Assembly (NCBI GenBank): GCA_937895345.1 | Contig: CALAWP010000078.1 | Span: 71,543 to 135,542 of the forward strand | DNA: 64,000 nucleotides | Reading direction: 5' to 3' | DNA from: an uncultured Paenibacillus sp. | GTDB taxonomy: Bacteria; Bacillota; Bacilli; Paenibacillales; Paenibacillaceae | Part shown: positions 1-8,274 of the stretch, in pieces | How positions within the stretch are numbered: the stretch's first letter is position 1 | Layout of the letters: every line of letters begins with the position of its first letter | Notes under the pieces: generated by a model | Seen by the model: only the letters and a program-made list of their open reading frames with translations | Databases searched by the model: none | What the model was told of the DNA's origin: nothing | Translations under genes and position numbers: made by a program

Positions 1-449
1 ATCTTGCCCGTCAAGCAGCGTCCCGGGAACAACCGCTCTCCCGCTTCCGAAGCGAGCCGGACCAGCTCGGGATCCGCCTTGAATTCGGAGTTCGGATGGA
101 ACGGGATGACGCCCTTCGGAAACCCGAGAGGCGAGCAATCCATATCGTGCTGCACGCAGCTGGACGATACGACAATATCGCCGACCTCCAGCCGCGGGTC
201 CAGTGCGCCGGCAACGCCGGTAAACCAAACGCAATCCGCGCCGTACGAAAGAAGCAGCTGCGTGCAAACTGCCGCATTGACCTTCCCTACGCCGGATTTG
301 CAATAGATGACCGGCTGGCCGTGCAGCTTGCCCTCGTAATAAACGATGCCCGCCTTCTCATATTGACGCTCGAGCTCTACATGCTGATGAAGCCGTTCGA
401 TCTCTTCCGCCATAGCTCCGATAATGCCGATTTTTCCGTACGTCTTCAA
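1..449 (-). CDS. mtnN: 5'-methylthioadenosine/S-adenosylhomocysteine nucleosidase, partial
   Basis: Hydrolyses the glycosidic bond of methylthioadenosine and S-adenosylhomocysteine, clearing methyl-transfer and polyamine by-products in the cytoplasm. The visible 149 residues show the family signatures IGIIGAMAEEIE at the N-terminus, SGVGKVNAA around residue 55, FTGVAGALDP and GDIVVSS, then QHDMD and PLGFPKGVIP. The reading frame runs off the left edge, so the C-terminal third is missing. The start is a TTG at 449-447 preceded by GGAGG; it lies two bases after the ccpA stop codon, so the two genes are probably co-transcribed. Assignment is firm; only the extent is incomplete. Confidence 0.9.
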   Translation of the reverse strand, partial: MKTYGKIGIIGAMAEEIERLHQHVELERQYEKAGIVYYEGKLHGQPVIYCKSGVGKVNAAVCTQLLLSYGADCVWFTGVAGALDPRLEVGDIVVSSSCVQHDMDCSPLGFPKGVIPFHPNSEFKADPELVRLASEAGERLFPGRCLTGK

Positions 450-451
450 AG

Positions 452-1456
452 TTATGCTCCTCCGACCGACTGGCGTACGATGATCTCATGCGGAAGCACC
501 ACTTTCGACTGATCGACATGCTCTTTTTTCATCAGCTTGGTCAGAAGGCGCATCGACACCGCTCCGATGTCGTACATCGGTTGGGCGACGGCGGTCAGCT
601 GCGGACGGACCATGGAAGCCATCCGGCTGTTGTCTACGCTGATAACGGAAACGTCTCCCGGCACTTGAAGGCCGGAATCCTGAATGCAATGGATGGCTCC
701 GATCGCCATCTCGTCCGTCGCGGAAAAGACGGCTGTCGGACGCTCGTCCAGCTCCAAAAAATATTTCATCGCTTCAACGCCCGATTCGTACCGGTAATTG
801 CCGATGCGAACGCAGGTGTCGTCGTATGTAATGCCTGCAGCGGCCAGCGCCCGCTTGTAGCCCTGGAACCTCGCGTAACCGTTGGACGGATCCTGCAGCG
901 TGCCGCTGATCATCGCAATCCGCTTATGTCCTTGGCTGATCAGCTTCATGACGGCGTCGTAAGCCGCTTCTTCGTGGTTAATATCGACGGACGGAATTTC
1001 TTCGCTCTCGTCGGATGTCGCGCACAATACGATCGGCACGTTGGCCGTCTTGAACGCCTGACGGTGATCGTCCGTCACTTCGCCGCCCATAAACAGCAAA
1101 CCGTCGACCTGTTTCTCCAGCAGCGTATTGATGACGCGGATTTCCTTGTCCTTCTTCTTGTCGGCATTGCACAAAATTATATTATAATGGTACATATTGG
1201 CAATATCCTCGATGCCCCGCGCCACTTCCGCAAAAATCGAGTTCGAAATATCGGGGATGACGACCCCTACCGTCGTCGTTTTCTTGCTTGCCAGCCCGCG
1301 CGCAACCGCATTCGGACGATAGCCAAGACGCTCGATCGCTTCGTATACTTTTTTCCTGGTGGCCGGCTTAACGTTGGGGTTGTTGTTCACGACCCGGGAA
1401 ACCGTCGCCATGGACACTCCTGCTTCTCTTGCTACATCATAAATGGTTACAGTCAC
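452..1456 (-). CDS. ccpA: catabolite control protein A (LacI family)
   Basis: Master regulator of carbon catabolite repression in Firmicutes; binds cre operators together with Ser-phosphorylated HPr. The N-terminal LacI helix-turn-helix reads TIYDVAREAGVSMATVSRVV and is followed by the CcpA-type hinge NAVARGLASKKTTTVGV. The C-terminal ligand domain carries the CcpA-typical segments IEDIANMYHYNIILCNADK, SATDEMAIGAIH and RPQLTAVAQPMYDIGAVSMRLLTKLM. I chose the GTG at 1456 because GAGAGAGG lies just upstream and the protein then starts TVTIYD like known CcpA; an in-frame ATG at 1477 is the alternative. Candidate cre sites occur elsewhere in this window (6.95, 23.19, 30.87, 50.49, 59.54 kb). Confidence 0.93.
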   Translation of the reverse strand: MTVTIYDVAREAGVSMATVSRVVNNNPNVKPATRKKVYEAIERLGYRPNAVARGLASKKTTTVGVVIPDISNSIFAEVARGIEDIANMYHYNIILCNADKKKDKEIRVINTLLEKQVDGLLFMGGEVTDDHRQAFKTANVPIVLCATSDESEEIPSVDINHEEAAYDAVMKLISQGHKRIAMISGTLQDPSNGYARFQGYKRALAAAGITYDDTCVRIGNYRYESGVEAMKYFLELDERPTAVFSATDEMAIGAIHCIQDSGLQVPGDVSVISVDNSRMASMVRPQLTAVAQPMYDIGAVSMRLLTKLMKKEHVDQSKVVLPHEIIVRQSVGGA

Positions 1457-1629
1457 GGTCCCTCTCTCCATTACCATAAATTTTAATCACTCGTACGCCG
1501 CATATTAAAGTAATGATACGACAAAATATTACTTTACGCAATGTTCGCGCAAAATCTGCCCCGCACGGCAATCCCGGAGAGAACGGACGATAAGGAAATC
1601 GGAGTCGAACGACCGCTTTCCCGTTATAG

Positions 1630-2046
1630 TTATGTATGCAGTGAACGTCTGCTGATCTGCTGCAGCCGCTTGTCCAGATCGGCCATCCATTCCTCGTCGT
1701 TCATTGACTGGGCCAGCAAATACAGGTCGAGCAGCATGTCGGTGCGCTGGCCGATCAGCGCCTCCACTTCCGCAATGTCCGGCTGGCTCTTATGCGCTTT
1801 CGCTTCTACTAATAAATCTGCCCATTCGTTGCATTCGTTAAACCGATAAGTTTGTTTGTCCGGTTCCGCTCCAAGCTTGGCGATCAGTCCGGTCAAATCC
1901 GGCTTCACTTCCGGAATGACTTCGCTTCGGCTGCATTCCTCGCAAGAGAAGATCGGAACGTTGTCGATTTCGACTTTGCCGGAATAGATGACGGTCCTCA
2001 GCTTCATCGTCATGATGTTGCCGCATAAGCATGTTTTGTGCATCAT
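1630..2046 (-). CDS. small zinc-ribbon-like protein, unknown function
   Basis: A 138-residue protein with two Cys pairs near the N-terminus, CLCG at residues 6-9 and CEEC at about 35-38, resembling the metal-binding N-terminal part of YgiT-type zinc-finger proteins. The remaining helical region has no catalytic motif that I recognise and no obvious HTH. Ribosome binding site AAGGGAGAGG precedes the doubled ATG. It lies upstream of ccpA on the same strand with a gap of about 170 bases. Function unknown; metal binding is inferred only from Cys spacing. Confidence 0.7.
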   Translation of the reverse strand: MMHKTCLCGNIMTMKLRTVIYSGKVEIDNVPIFSCEECSRSEVIPEVKPDLTGLIAKLGAEPDKQTYRFNECNEWADLLVEAKAHKSQPDIAEVEALIGQRTDMLLDLYLLAQSMNDEEWMADLDKRLQQISRRSLHT

Positions 2047-2222
2047 GGTCCTCTCCCTTCAGCAACGGCACTTTGCCGCCGCGATTCCTTTCTCGTTTGT
2101 CAGCCGTTTCCGCTTGCAGCTGCGACTTTTATGAGAACAACTAGGGAATTTATTCGACCAATTCTGCCAAATCTCCTGCTTACGCATCTATGCAATTTTT
2201 ACTATCGGATGCGCCGCAGCGC

Positions 2223-2684
2223 TTATTCCCCGGACCGCTCCCCTCCGGATATCCGGCGCCAGCGCCGGCGAACGGGGGGCAGCGCCGCAAAGATTGTCCA
2301 CAGGGCCGCGCCGATTATATCGTTGCGGACGTCCGCGGCGTCCATCATGCGTCCTCCGACAAACGATTGATGGTATTCGTCCGTCACTCCGTACAATCCG
2401 CACAGAACGATGATCGCCAGCTTCATGCCGATCCTCTCCGACCGCGGGCCGAAGCCGTAGTCCAGCGTCCCCGCCAATATAAAATAGGCGACAAAATGTC
2501 CCCAGTTAAAATCCGACATCGCCGGAAACACCTTCTGAAACAGCGGCAGCACCGCGCCGATTTCGTCTCCCGTTCTCGAGGACAAATAAAAGATGACGCC
2601 CATCCATATCGCTGCGGGCGCAAACCTTAACAGCCGGTTTCGCCGCCGCGTAAGTTTCTCGCTCTCGCCCTTGATTTGCTTCAT
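2223..2684 (-). CDS. VanZ-like membrane protein
   Basis: A 153-residue integral membrane protein with about four hydrophobic helices (near residues 20-36, 60-75, 85-102 and 120-137). The order of conserved elements, FYLSSR near the first helix, a FNWGHFVAYFILAG block and then DEYHQSFVGGR followed by D-x-RND, is the VanZ family pattern. VanZ proteins affect glycopeptide sensitivity in some enterococci, but most chromosomal homologues have no assigned role. The ATG is preceded by AAGGGG. It is divergent from the DJ-1/PfpI gene. Confidence 0.82.
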   Translation of the reverse strand: MKQIKGESEKLTRRRNRLLRFAPAAIWMGVIFYLSSRTGDEIGAVLPLFQKVFPAMSDFNWGHFVAYFILAGTLDYGFGPRSERIGMKLAIIVLCGLYGVTDEYHQSFVGGRMMDAADVRNDIIGAALWTIFAALPPVRRRWRRISGGERSGE

Positions 2685-2752
2685 GCCATCCCCTTCGATA
2701 CAATTAGATTGGATTTATGCCGTTTGAAATGATGATTGGAGGTTGTTGCAGC

Positions 2753-3283
2753 ATGCCGTTGGAAAACTGCACGGTCATTTGCTTGCTGGATGACGAATTC
2801 GAAGATTTGGAGCTGTGGTATCCGGTATACCGCGTAAGGGAATCGGGAGCCGCCGTCTTGTTCGCCGGTCCCGAGAAAGGCAAAAAGCATATCGGGAAAT
2901 ACGGCGTGCCGGCGGTCGCCGATCTGTCCTTCGACGAAGTGAACAGCGGCGATATCGGCGGTCTGCTCGTGCCGGGCGGCTGGGCGCCGGACAAGCTCAG
3001 ACGATATCCGAAGGTGCTCCAGCTGGTGCGGGAGCTGGACGCCGCCGGCAAGCCGATCGGCCAGATTTGCCACGCCGGCTGGGTGCTTGTATCGGCCAAA
3101 ATATTGGAAGGCCGCACCGTAACCTCTACGCCGGGCATTCGCGACGATATGGAAAACGCCGGCGCGATTTGGGTCGACGAGCCGGTCGTTGTCGACGGCA
3201 ATCTTATTTCCGCCCGGCGTCCGCCCGATCTGCCTCCGTATGCCAAAGCTTTCGTCGATGCGCTGGAACAGCGAATGGGTTAA
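2753..3283 (+). CDS. DJ-1/PfpI family protein (class I glutamine amidotransferase-like)
   Basis: A 176-residue DJ-1/PfpI fold protein. It has the early Glu in DDEFEDLELWYP, the LVPGGWAPDKLRRYP strand-turn and the nucleophile elbow ICHAGWVL, with Cys followed by His as in PfpI/YhbO-type hydrolases. Members act as intracellular proteases, deglycases or stress chaperones; the substrate cannot be read from sequence. I chose the ATG at 2753 because GGAGG sits 10 bases upstream; an in-frame ATG at 2717 has no ribosome binding site. It converges on ptsI and the two stop codons overlap in a TTAA palindrome. Confidence 0.88.
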   Translation: MPLENCTVICLLDDEFEDLELWYPVYRVRESGAAVLFAGPEKGKKHIGKYGVPAVADLSFDEVNSGDIGGLLVPGGWAPDKLRRYPKVLQLVRELDAAGKPIGQICHAGWVLVSAKILEGRTVTSTPGIRDDMENAGAIWVDEPVVVDGNLISARRPPDLPPYAKAFVDALEQRMG

Positions 3284-5022
3284 CCATTCGCCGTTCCTTC
3301 CTTTTGAGATTCCATAAACGCCTCCAGCATTGCCGCCAGCTCCTTGCCCGTCCTGCACTTCGTCGCCCCATCCATCACAGACTTGCATTCCGCTTGTCTC
3401 GTCCCCAGCAATCGCTCCTTGACAAGCAGGATCGAATGGGCCGACATGCTGATTTCATCCACGTCCAACCCGAGCCAGATGGGCAAGGCGCGCAGATCGC
3501 CCGCCAGTTCTCCGCATACGCCGACTGTAATGCCCTGCCGCTTGGCGGCTTCAATCGTCCGGACAAGCATGCGGAGAAGCGCCGGATGAAACGGATCGTA
3601 CAAATGGGCGATGCCTTCGTTCATCCGGTCCACCGCCAGCGTAAATTGCAGCAAATCGTTGGTGCCGATGCTGAAAAAGTCAACCTCCTGCGCCAGCAAA
3701 TCCGCAATCATGACGGCTGCCGGCACTTCGATCATAATGCCGACCTGAATGCTGCGGTCGTACGGCAATCCTTCCCGCTCCAGCTCCAGCTTCGCTTCGT
3801 TCAGAATATCGTTGGCGGCCCTTACTTCCTCGACCGACGTCACGAGCGGATACATCAGCTTGACCTTCCCGTAGACGCTGGCGCGCAGAATGGCTCGCAG
3901 CTGCGTCTTGAACAGATCCTTCCGGTCCAGCGAAATGCGGATCGCCCGGTAGCCGAGAAACGGATTGTCCTCCTCCGGCAATTCGAAATAATCGAGCTGC
4001 TTGTCTCCCCCGATATCCAGCGTACGAATAATTAACGGTTTGCCCGCCAGCGTTTCCGCGACGCTGCGGTATACTTCGAACTGCTCATCCTCACGCGGAA
4101 ACCGGTGGCGGTCCATATAGAGAAATTCGGTTCGGAACAGTCCGACGCCGTCCGCGCCGCTCGACAAGGCGACCTCAAGCTCTTTCATGGAGCTGATGTT
4201 CGCCTCCAGCCGGAGCTCCTTGCCGTCCGGCGTTGCGGAACGGCAATCCGCGATCGAGCTTAGTCTGCGCTTGGCTTCGTTGTACCGCCGCTGCCGTTCC
4301 CGGAACAGATCGATCTGCTCCGGCTCGGGATCGACGACGACAACGCCTTCGCTTCCGTCGATAATGACCGTCTGCCCCGTCGCGATCGGCTCCTTCAGCT
4401 TCGGCTCGATGCCGACGACGAGAGGGATGCCGAGCGCCCGCGCCATAATGGCCGAATGCGACGTGGTGCTGCCGGCCAGCGTGACGATGCCGAGCACCGT
4501 TTCCGGATTCAGATGCGCGAGCTGGGAAGGAGACAGCTCCTTGGCGATCAGAATAAACGGCTGCGTATCCTTAGGCAGCTCGATTTCCGGCGCACCGAGC
4601 AAATGCTTCAGCAGACGGTTGCCGACATCTTTAATGTCGAGCGCCCTTTCCTTCATGTATTCGTCGTCGAGCAGATCGAACATCGTGACGAAGTGATCGA
4701 TCGCCTCCTTGACCGCCACCTCCGCCGCCTTGTATTGGCGCTGGATAATGCCCTGGATTTCGTTCATGAAGACGGGATCGTCCAATATTGCGATATGGGC
4801 GTCGAAAATTTGGGTTTCGTCCGATCCCACCACTTCCCGCAGCTCGTCCTTGATTTGCTCGATTTCGTGCTTGGAGCTGCGAATGCCTTCGTACAGCCGT
4901 TCAAATTCTCTGGCAAAGTCGGCGACATCGACCTTTTGCTCCGGCACCTCCCATTCCCAGTTCGGCAGCACGAACGCCTTTCCGATCGCCACGCCCGTTG
5001 AAGCGCCTATCCCGTGAATCAT
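3280..5022 (-). CDS. ptsI: phosphoenolpyruvate-protein phosphotransferase, PTS Enzyme I
   Basis: Transfers phosphate from PEP to HPr, the first step of the sugar phosphotransferase system. At 580 residues it has full Enzyme I length. The N-terminal swivelling domain has the phosphorylated His189 in GSTTSHSAIMAR; the PEP-binding barrel has GADGVGLFRTEFLYMDR, the Arg/Asp-rich LDIGGDKQ, and Cys503 in GVCGELAGD near the end. Its ATG overlaps the stop codon of the upstream EIICBA gene (ATGA), so the pair is translationally coupled. There is no ptsH here; HPr must be encoded elsewhere. Confidence 0.96.
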   Translation of the reverse strand: MIHGIGASTGVAIGKAFVLPNWEWEVPEQKVDVADFAREFERLYEGIRSSKHEIEQIKDELREVVGSDETQIFDAHIAILDDPVFMNEIQGIIQRQYKAAEVAVKEAIDHFVTMFDLLDDEYMKERALDIKDVGNRLLKHLLGAPEIELPKDTQPFILIAKELSPSQLAHLNPETVLGIVTLAGSTTSHSAIMARALGIPLVVGIEPKLKEPIATGQTVIIDGSEGVVVVDPEPEQIDLFRERQRRYNEAKRRLSSIADCRSATPDGKELRLEANISSMKELEVALSSGADGVGLFRTEFLYMDRHRFPREDEQFEVYRSVAETLAGKPLIIRTLDIGGDKQLDYFELPEEDNPFLGYRAIRISLDRKDLFKTQLRAILRASVYGKVKLMYPLVTSVEEVRAANDILNEAKLELEREGLPYDRSIQVGIMIEVPAAVMIADLLAQEVDFFSIGTNDLLQFTLAVDRMNEGIAHLYDPFHPALLRMLVRTIEAAKRQGITVGVCGELAGDLRALPIWLGLDVDEISMSAHSILLVKERLLGTRQAECKSVMDGATKCRTGKELAAMLEAFMESQKEGTANG

Positions 5023-6905
5023 TTCGTTTCCCCTCCACCATTGCTCTCTTTAAGTACAACCGACATGACCGAGGACTGGCCCTTTTTGACTGCCTTGAAC
5101 GGCGCAAACCGCCAGGAGCGCACACGATCGGAATTGGTAATGACCATCGGCGTTGCCAGCGACTTGCTCTCCTTCCGAATGCGCTGCAGGTTGAAGCGGA
5201 TAAGCAGCGTGCCCGGCGTCACCTCGTCGCCCTCCTTGACGACGGCCTGGAAATAGGACTTGCCCGCGAGCCGCGACGTGTCGATGCCGATATGCAGCAG
5301 CACCTCGAGGCCTTCCGGCGTCTTGATGCCGATCGCATGCATCGTCGGATAAATGTGCATGACCGTACCCTTGACCGGCGACACCAGTTCGCCCTTGTCC
5401 GGGATGAAAGCGACGCCCTCGCCGACCAGCTTGCCGGCAAAGATCGGATCCGGCACTTCCTCAAGCGGGATCATTCTGCCCTGCATCGGCGAATGAAACA
5501 GAACCTGGGCCTGATCGCGCTTGATCGCCTTGACCATCTCTTCCTTGATCAGCTCGGAATAGGTGCCGAACACCACCTGAATATGGCCGCCGCCCAAACG
5601 GATGACGCCCGCCGCCCCCAAATTTCGGAGCGCGTTAATGTCCAATATTTTTTCATTGGATACCCGCAGCCGCAGTCTCGTAATGCACGACTCCATCTGA
5701 ACGATGTTGTCCTTGCCCCCGATCGCTTGCAGAATGAGCGGCGCGCGATACGGAATGTCGCCGGCCCACTCGTCGATATGGGAGCCTTCCTCGCGACCGG
5801 GCGTCGGAATGCGGAATTTGCGGATCGCCCAACGGAACAGAAAATAATAGACCAGGCCGACAACGACGCCGATCGGCAAGATCAGCCAGCCGCGGGTGGC
5901 CAGATGCTCGTTGATCGCAAAGTCGATGGCGCCGGCGGAAAACGAAAAGCCGTGCAAAATGCCGAGCTCGTAGGTGACCCACATAATCAGGCCCGACAAT
6001 AAGGCGTGAACGACGTACAAATACGGAGCGACGAACAAAAACGCAAACTCGACCGGCTCCGTCACGCCCGTCAGAAACGAAGCGAGCGCGGCGTACAGAA
6101 ACGTTTTGCGTATTTTCGGCTTCAAGTCTTCCCGCGCTTCGTGAATGATCGCAAAGGCAATGGCCGGCAACGCAAACATCATCGTCGGATACAACCCCGC
6201 CATAAAGGCGCCTGCTGTCGGGTCCCCCGCAAAGAAGCGCGGCAAGTCCCCGTACACCATGCTGCCGTCTTCCGTTTCGTAGCCGCCGATCTGGAACCAG
6301 AACACATGGCTGACGAGATGATGAAGGCCGAACACGACGAGAATCCGATGCACGAAGCCGTACAAAAAGACGCCGAAGCCGCCGGCGGACGCGACGATAT
6401 CGCCCAGCTCCACCAGCATCCCCTGCACGTAAGGCGCCGCATTGACCATGCCGATCGAGAACAGCAGCGACACGAAGCTGACGAACAGCGGGACGAAACG
6501 GGGACCGCCGAAAAACTGTATGTATTCCGGAAGCTTCAAATCTTTGAATCTTTCATGGCTCATGCCCGAAACGATGCCGATAAAGGCGCCGATCAGCACG
6601 GTCGGCTCGATGTCCGGATTGGCGGCGCCCGTAATGCCCGTGTAGATGAACATGCCGGCCATGGCCGCCATTCCCGCAGCCAAAGCGTTGCCGGTCAAGC
6701 CCAGCGATACGCCGAGGGCAAACAAAAAAGGCAGATAATGAAAAATAATTTCACTGGCAGCGCGCAGATGATCCGGCATGCCCGGCAAACCGATGTAATG
6801 CCACGGAAGCTGGCTCAAGCTCAAAAACACCGCCGCTCCGGGCAGCACGATCATCGGCAGCATGAAAGCTCTGCCCAGCTGCTGCAGGCCCCCTATGAAT
6901 GCCAT
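5019..6905 (-). CDS. nagE: PTS EIICBA permease, N-acetylglucosamine (NagE) type
   Basis: Membrane permease that imports and phosphorylates a hexose of the glucose/GlcNAc superfamily. Domains in order: EIIC (about residues 1-375, multiple membrane helices, with FGLHHLVSHVFWFQIGG and GDPTAGAFMAGLYP as in E. coli NagE), EIIB with phospho-Cys407 in SCITRLRL, and EIIA with His538 in LLHIGIDT. The total of 628 residues is normal for a CBA fusion. The WFQIG and GD-x-TAG-x-FM segments favour GlcNAc over glucose. Start at 6905 follows AGGAGG; an upstream in-frame ATG at 6974 falls inside the promoter. Short leader, no antiterminator stem visible. Confidence 0.9.
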   Translation of the reverse strand: MAFIGGLQQLGRAFMLPMIVLPGAAVFLSLSQLPWHYIGLPGMPDHLRAASEIIFHYLPFLFALGVSLGLTGNALAAGMAAMAGMFIYTGITGAANPDIEPTVLIGAFIGIVSGMSHERFKDLKLPEYIQFFGGPRFVPLFVSFVSLLFSIGMVNAAPYVQGMLVELGDIVASAGGFGVFLYGFVHRILVVFGLHHLVSHVFWFQIGGYETEDGSMVYGDLPRFFAGDPTAGAFMAGLYPTMMFALPAIAFAIIHEAREDLKPKIRKTFLYAALASFLTGVTEPVEFAFLFVAPYLYVVHALLSGLIMWVTYELGILHGFSFSAGAIDFAINEHLATRGWLILPIGVVVGLVYYFLFRWAIRKFRIPTPGREEGSHIDEWAGDIPYRAPLILQAIGGKDNIVQMESCITRLRLRVSNEKILDINALRNLGAAGVIRLGGGHIQVVFGTYSELIKEEMVKAIKRDQAQVLFHSPMQGRMIPLEEVPDPIFAGKLVGEGVAFIPDKGELVSPVKGTVMHIYPTMHAIGIKTPEGLEVLLHIGIDTSRLAGKSYFQAVVKEGDEVTPGTLLIRFNLQRIRKESKSLATPMVITNSDRVRSWRFAPFKAVKKGQSSVMSVVLKESNGGGETK

Positions 6906-6945
6906 GTTTGACCTCCTGTAAGTTTTGCTGAATAGACTTATTTCG

Positions 6946-6974
6946 ATGTTAAGCGCTTTATCGCCGTTTGTCAA
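6946..6974 (-). promoter_or_regulatory. sigma-A promoter of the nagE-ptsI operon
   Basis: Minus-strand TTGACA at 6974-6969 and TAACAT at 6951-6946, spaced by 17 bases. This is a near-consensus housekeeping promoter; transcription would begin near 6938, leaving a leader of only about 33 bases before the nagE ATG. Confidence 0.8.
6949..6960 (-). promoter_or_regulatory. cre-like palindrome overlapping the nagE promoter
   Basis: The sequence TAAAGCGCTTAA occupies the spacer and -10 region of the nagE promoter. Its core AAGCGCTT fits the CcpA consensus TGWAARCGYTWNCW at 10 of 14 positions over the extended site. Direct CcpA control of PTS genes is common in Bacillales; here it is an inference from position and sequence. 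Confidence 0.45.
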
Positions 6975-6980
6975 AAGAAT

Positions 6981-7004
6981 GGGCGGGCCGAATGCGGCCC
7001 GCCC
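6981..7004 (-). terminator. putative terminator hairpin after the Gln-rich gene
   Basis: Inverted repeat GGGCGGGCC / GGCCCGCCC with a six-base loop, just upstream of the nagE promoter and downstream of the 7038-7682 gene. On the minus strand it is followed by ATTCTTTTG, a poor U-tract, so termination is plausible but not certain. Confidence 0.55.
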
Positions 7005-7037
7005 CGTTGATGAATCTTTCCGGTTATGCAGATGCGA

Positions 7038-7682
7038 TTAGCGCAAGTTTTGGTTTTGAGCCTGGTAGCCGCCCAAATGAGCGATGACCGGGCCGTCCTG
7101 CTCGTAAGCGCGAGTCGCTTGGTACACCGGGTTTTGCGGCGTGGAGGACTGTGCCTGCGTCATGCCGAAGCCTTGCTGAGCCCCGAAGCCTTGCTGCGCA
7201 CCAAAGTTTTGCTGTGCGCCAAATCCGGCTTGAGACGAAGCAAATGGCTGGTTGGCGGCGCCGAACTGAGAGCCGAACTGTTGCTGCTGGCCGATCGAGC
7301 CGCGAGCGTTGTCCGGGCCGGCTTGGAAACCGACATGGGAAATGACCGGTCCGAAATTGCCGAATGCCATCGCCGGAGAGCTGGCGTGGCTTTGCACCGG
7401 CTGGTGCGAAGCAAACGACTGCTGACCCGCAAACGATTGTTGGGCAGGAGCGGCAAAACGCTGCTGTTGGAACCCTTGTCCGGCAGCTTGCGAAGATTGG
7501 AAGCTGGCCGGTCCTTGGTTGACGATCGAATTCGTCGGCTGACCGAACGTCGGCTGGCTCAATTGGCCTTGGTAATGGGATTGCACGAATCCAGTCGGCT
7601 GGAAGTTGGACTGGGCAAACCCTTGGTTCGAGAATGCTTGCTGGTTTTGCAAGCCTGCGCCTTGCTGAGACATATAATTCAT
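7038..7682 (-). CDS. Gln/Phe/Gly-rich low-complexity protein, unknown function
   Basis: A 214-residue protein of strongly biased composition, dominated by Gln, Phe, Gly, Ser and Ala and almost without Lys, Cys or Trp. Residues about 150-180 carry a short repeat of the type FGAQQ-x-FGAQQGFGAQQGFG. Two ordered-looking motifs stand out: FGPVISHVGFQ in the middle and DGPVIAHLGGYQ near the C-terminus, both following the pattern GPVI-x-H-x-G. No signal peptide or membrane segment. A strong GAGGAGG site precedes the ATG, so it is expressed. Such composition is reminiscent of spore coat proteins, but I have no positive evidence for that role. Confidence 0.75.
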   Translation of the reverse strand: MNYMSQQGAGLQNQQAFSNQGFAQSNFQPTGFVQSHYQGQLSQPTFGQPTNSIVNQGPASFQSSQAAGQGFQQQRFAAPAQQSFAGQQSFASHQPVQSHASSPAMAFGNFGPVISHVGFQAGPDNARGSIGQQQQFGSQFGAANQPFASSQAGFGAQQNFGAQQGFGAQQGFGMTQAQSSTPQNPVYQATRAYEQDGPVIAHLGGYQAQNQNLR

Positions 7683-7803
7683 GCCTTGTCCTCCTCGCGG
7701 TAATAGTCTGGGCTGGCGGCAGCGGGATCCGGCCGCAATCGCAGCCGGTCCGCCTCCAGATAGCCTTTCTTATTGTGGTGGAGTCAAGGCATAATTATTA
7801 CCG

Positions 7804-8238
7804 TCAGGATTTGGATTTTCCTTGCGGCAGCAAGATCGAGTCCTCCACCTTGATGCACCGGTCCATAATGACGTTCATGCCGGCCGCCGAAGCGATATCG
7901 GCCGCTTCTTCGTTCGCGATGCCAAGCTGCAGCCAAAGCGTCTTCGCGCCGATGGCCGCCGCCTCCTCCGCGACGGGCGGAGTATGCTCCGGACGGCGGA
8001 ATACGTTGACAATATCGACCGAAACCGGAATATCCTTCAACGTAGCGTAGCTTTTTTGGCCCAGTATTTCATTTGCGTTCGGATTGACGGGGATAATCGT
8101 GTACCCTTTGGCCATCATCGCTTCCGACACCATATAGGATATTCGGTCCGGCTTGTCGGACAAGCCGACGACGGCAATGATATCGCTGTTCGACAATATT
8201 TCCTTAATCTCGTCGCGCGACGGATTCTGATGCGCCAT
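7804..8238 (-). CDS. CoA-binding (YccU-like) protein
   Basis: A 144-residue single-domain Rossmann protein of the CoA-binding family. The N-terminal strand and loop IIAVVGLSDKPDRISY, the segment GYTIIPVNPNANEILGQKSYATLKDIP and the terminal NVIMDRCIKVE are family signatures. Homologues are usually stand-alone versions of the succinyl-CoA synthetase CoA-binding domain; their cellular task is unknown. I prefer the ATG at 8238, preceded by GAGGTG, over a GTG three codons upstream. Next gene upstream on the same strand is aroA, 36 bases away. Confidence 0.87.
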   Translation of the reverse strand: MAHQNPSRDEIKEILSNSDIIAVVGLSDKPDRISYMVSEAMMAKGYTIIPVNPNANEILGQKSYATLKDIPVSVDIVNVFRRPEHTPPVAEEAAAIGAKTLWLQLGIANEEAADIASAAGMNVIMDRCIKVEDSILLPQGKSKS

Positions 8239-8274
8239 AACGGACACCTCGCTAATGTTCGAATGGGATGCGGT

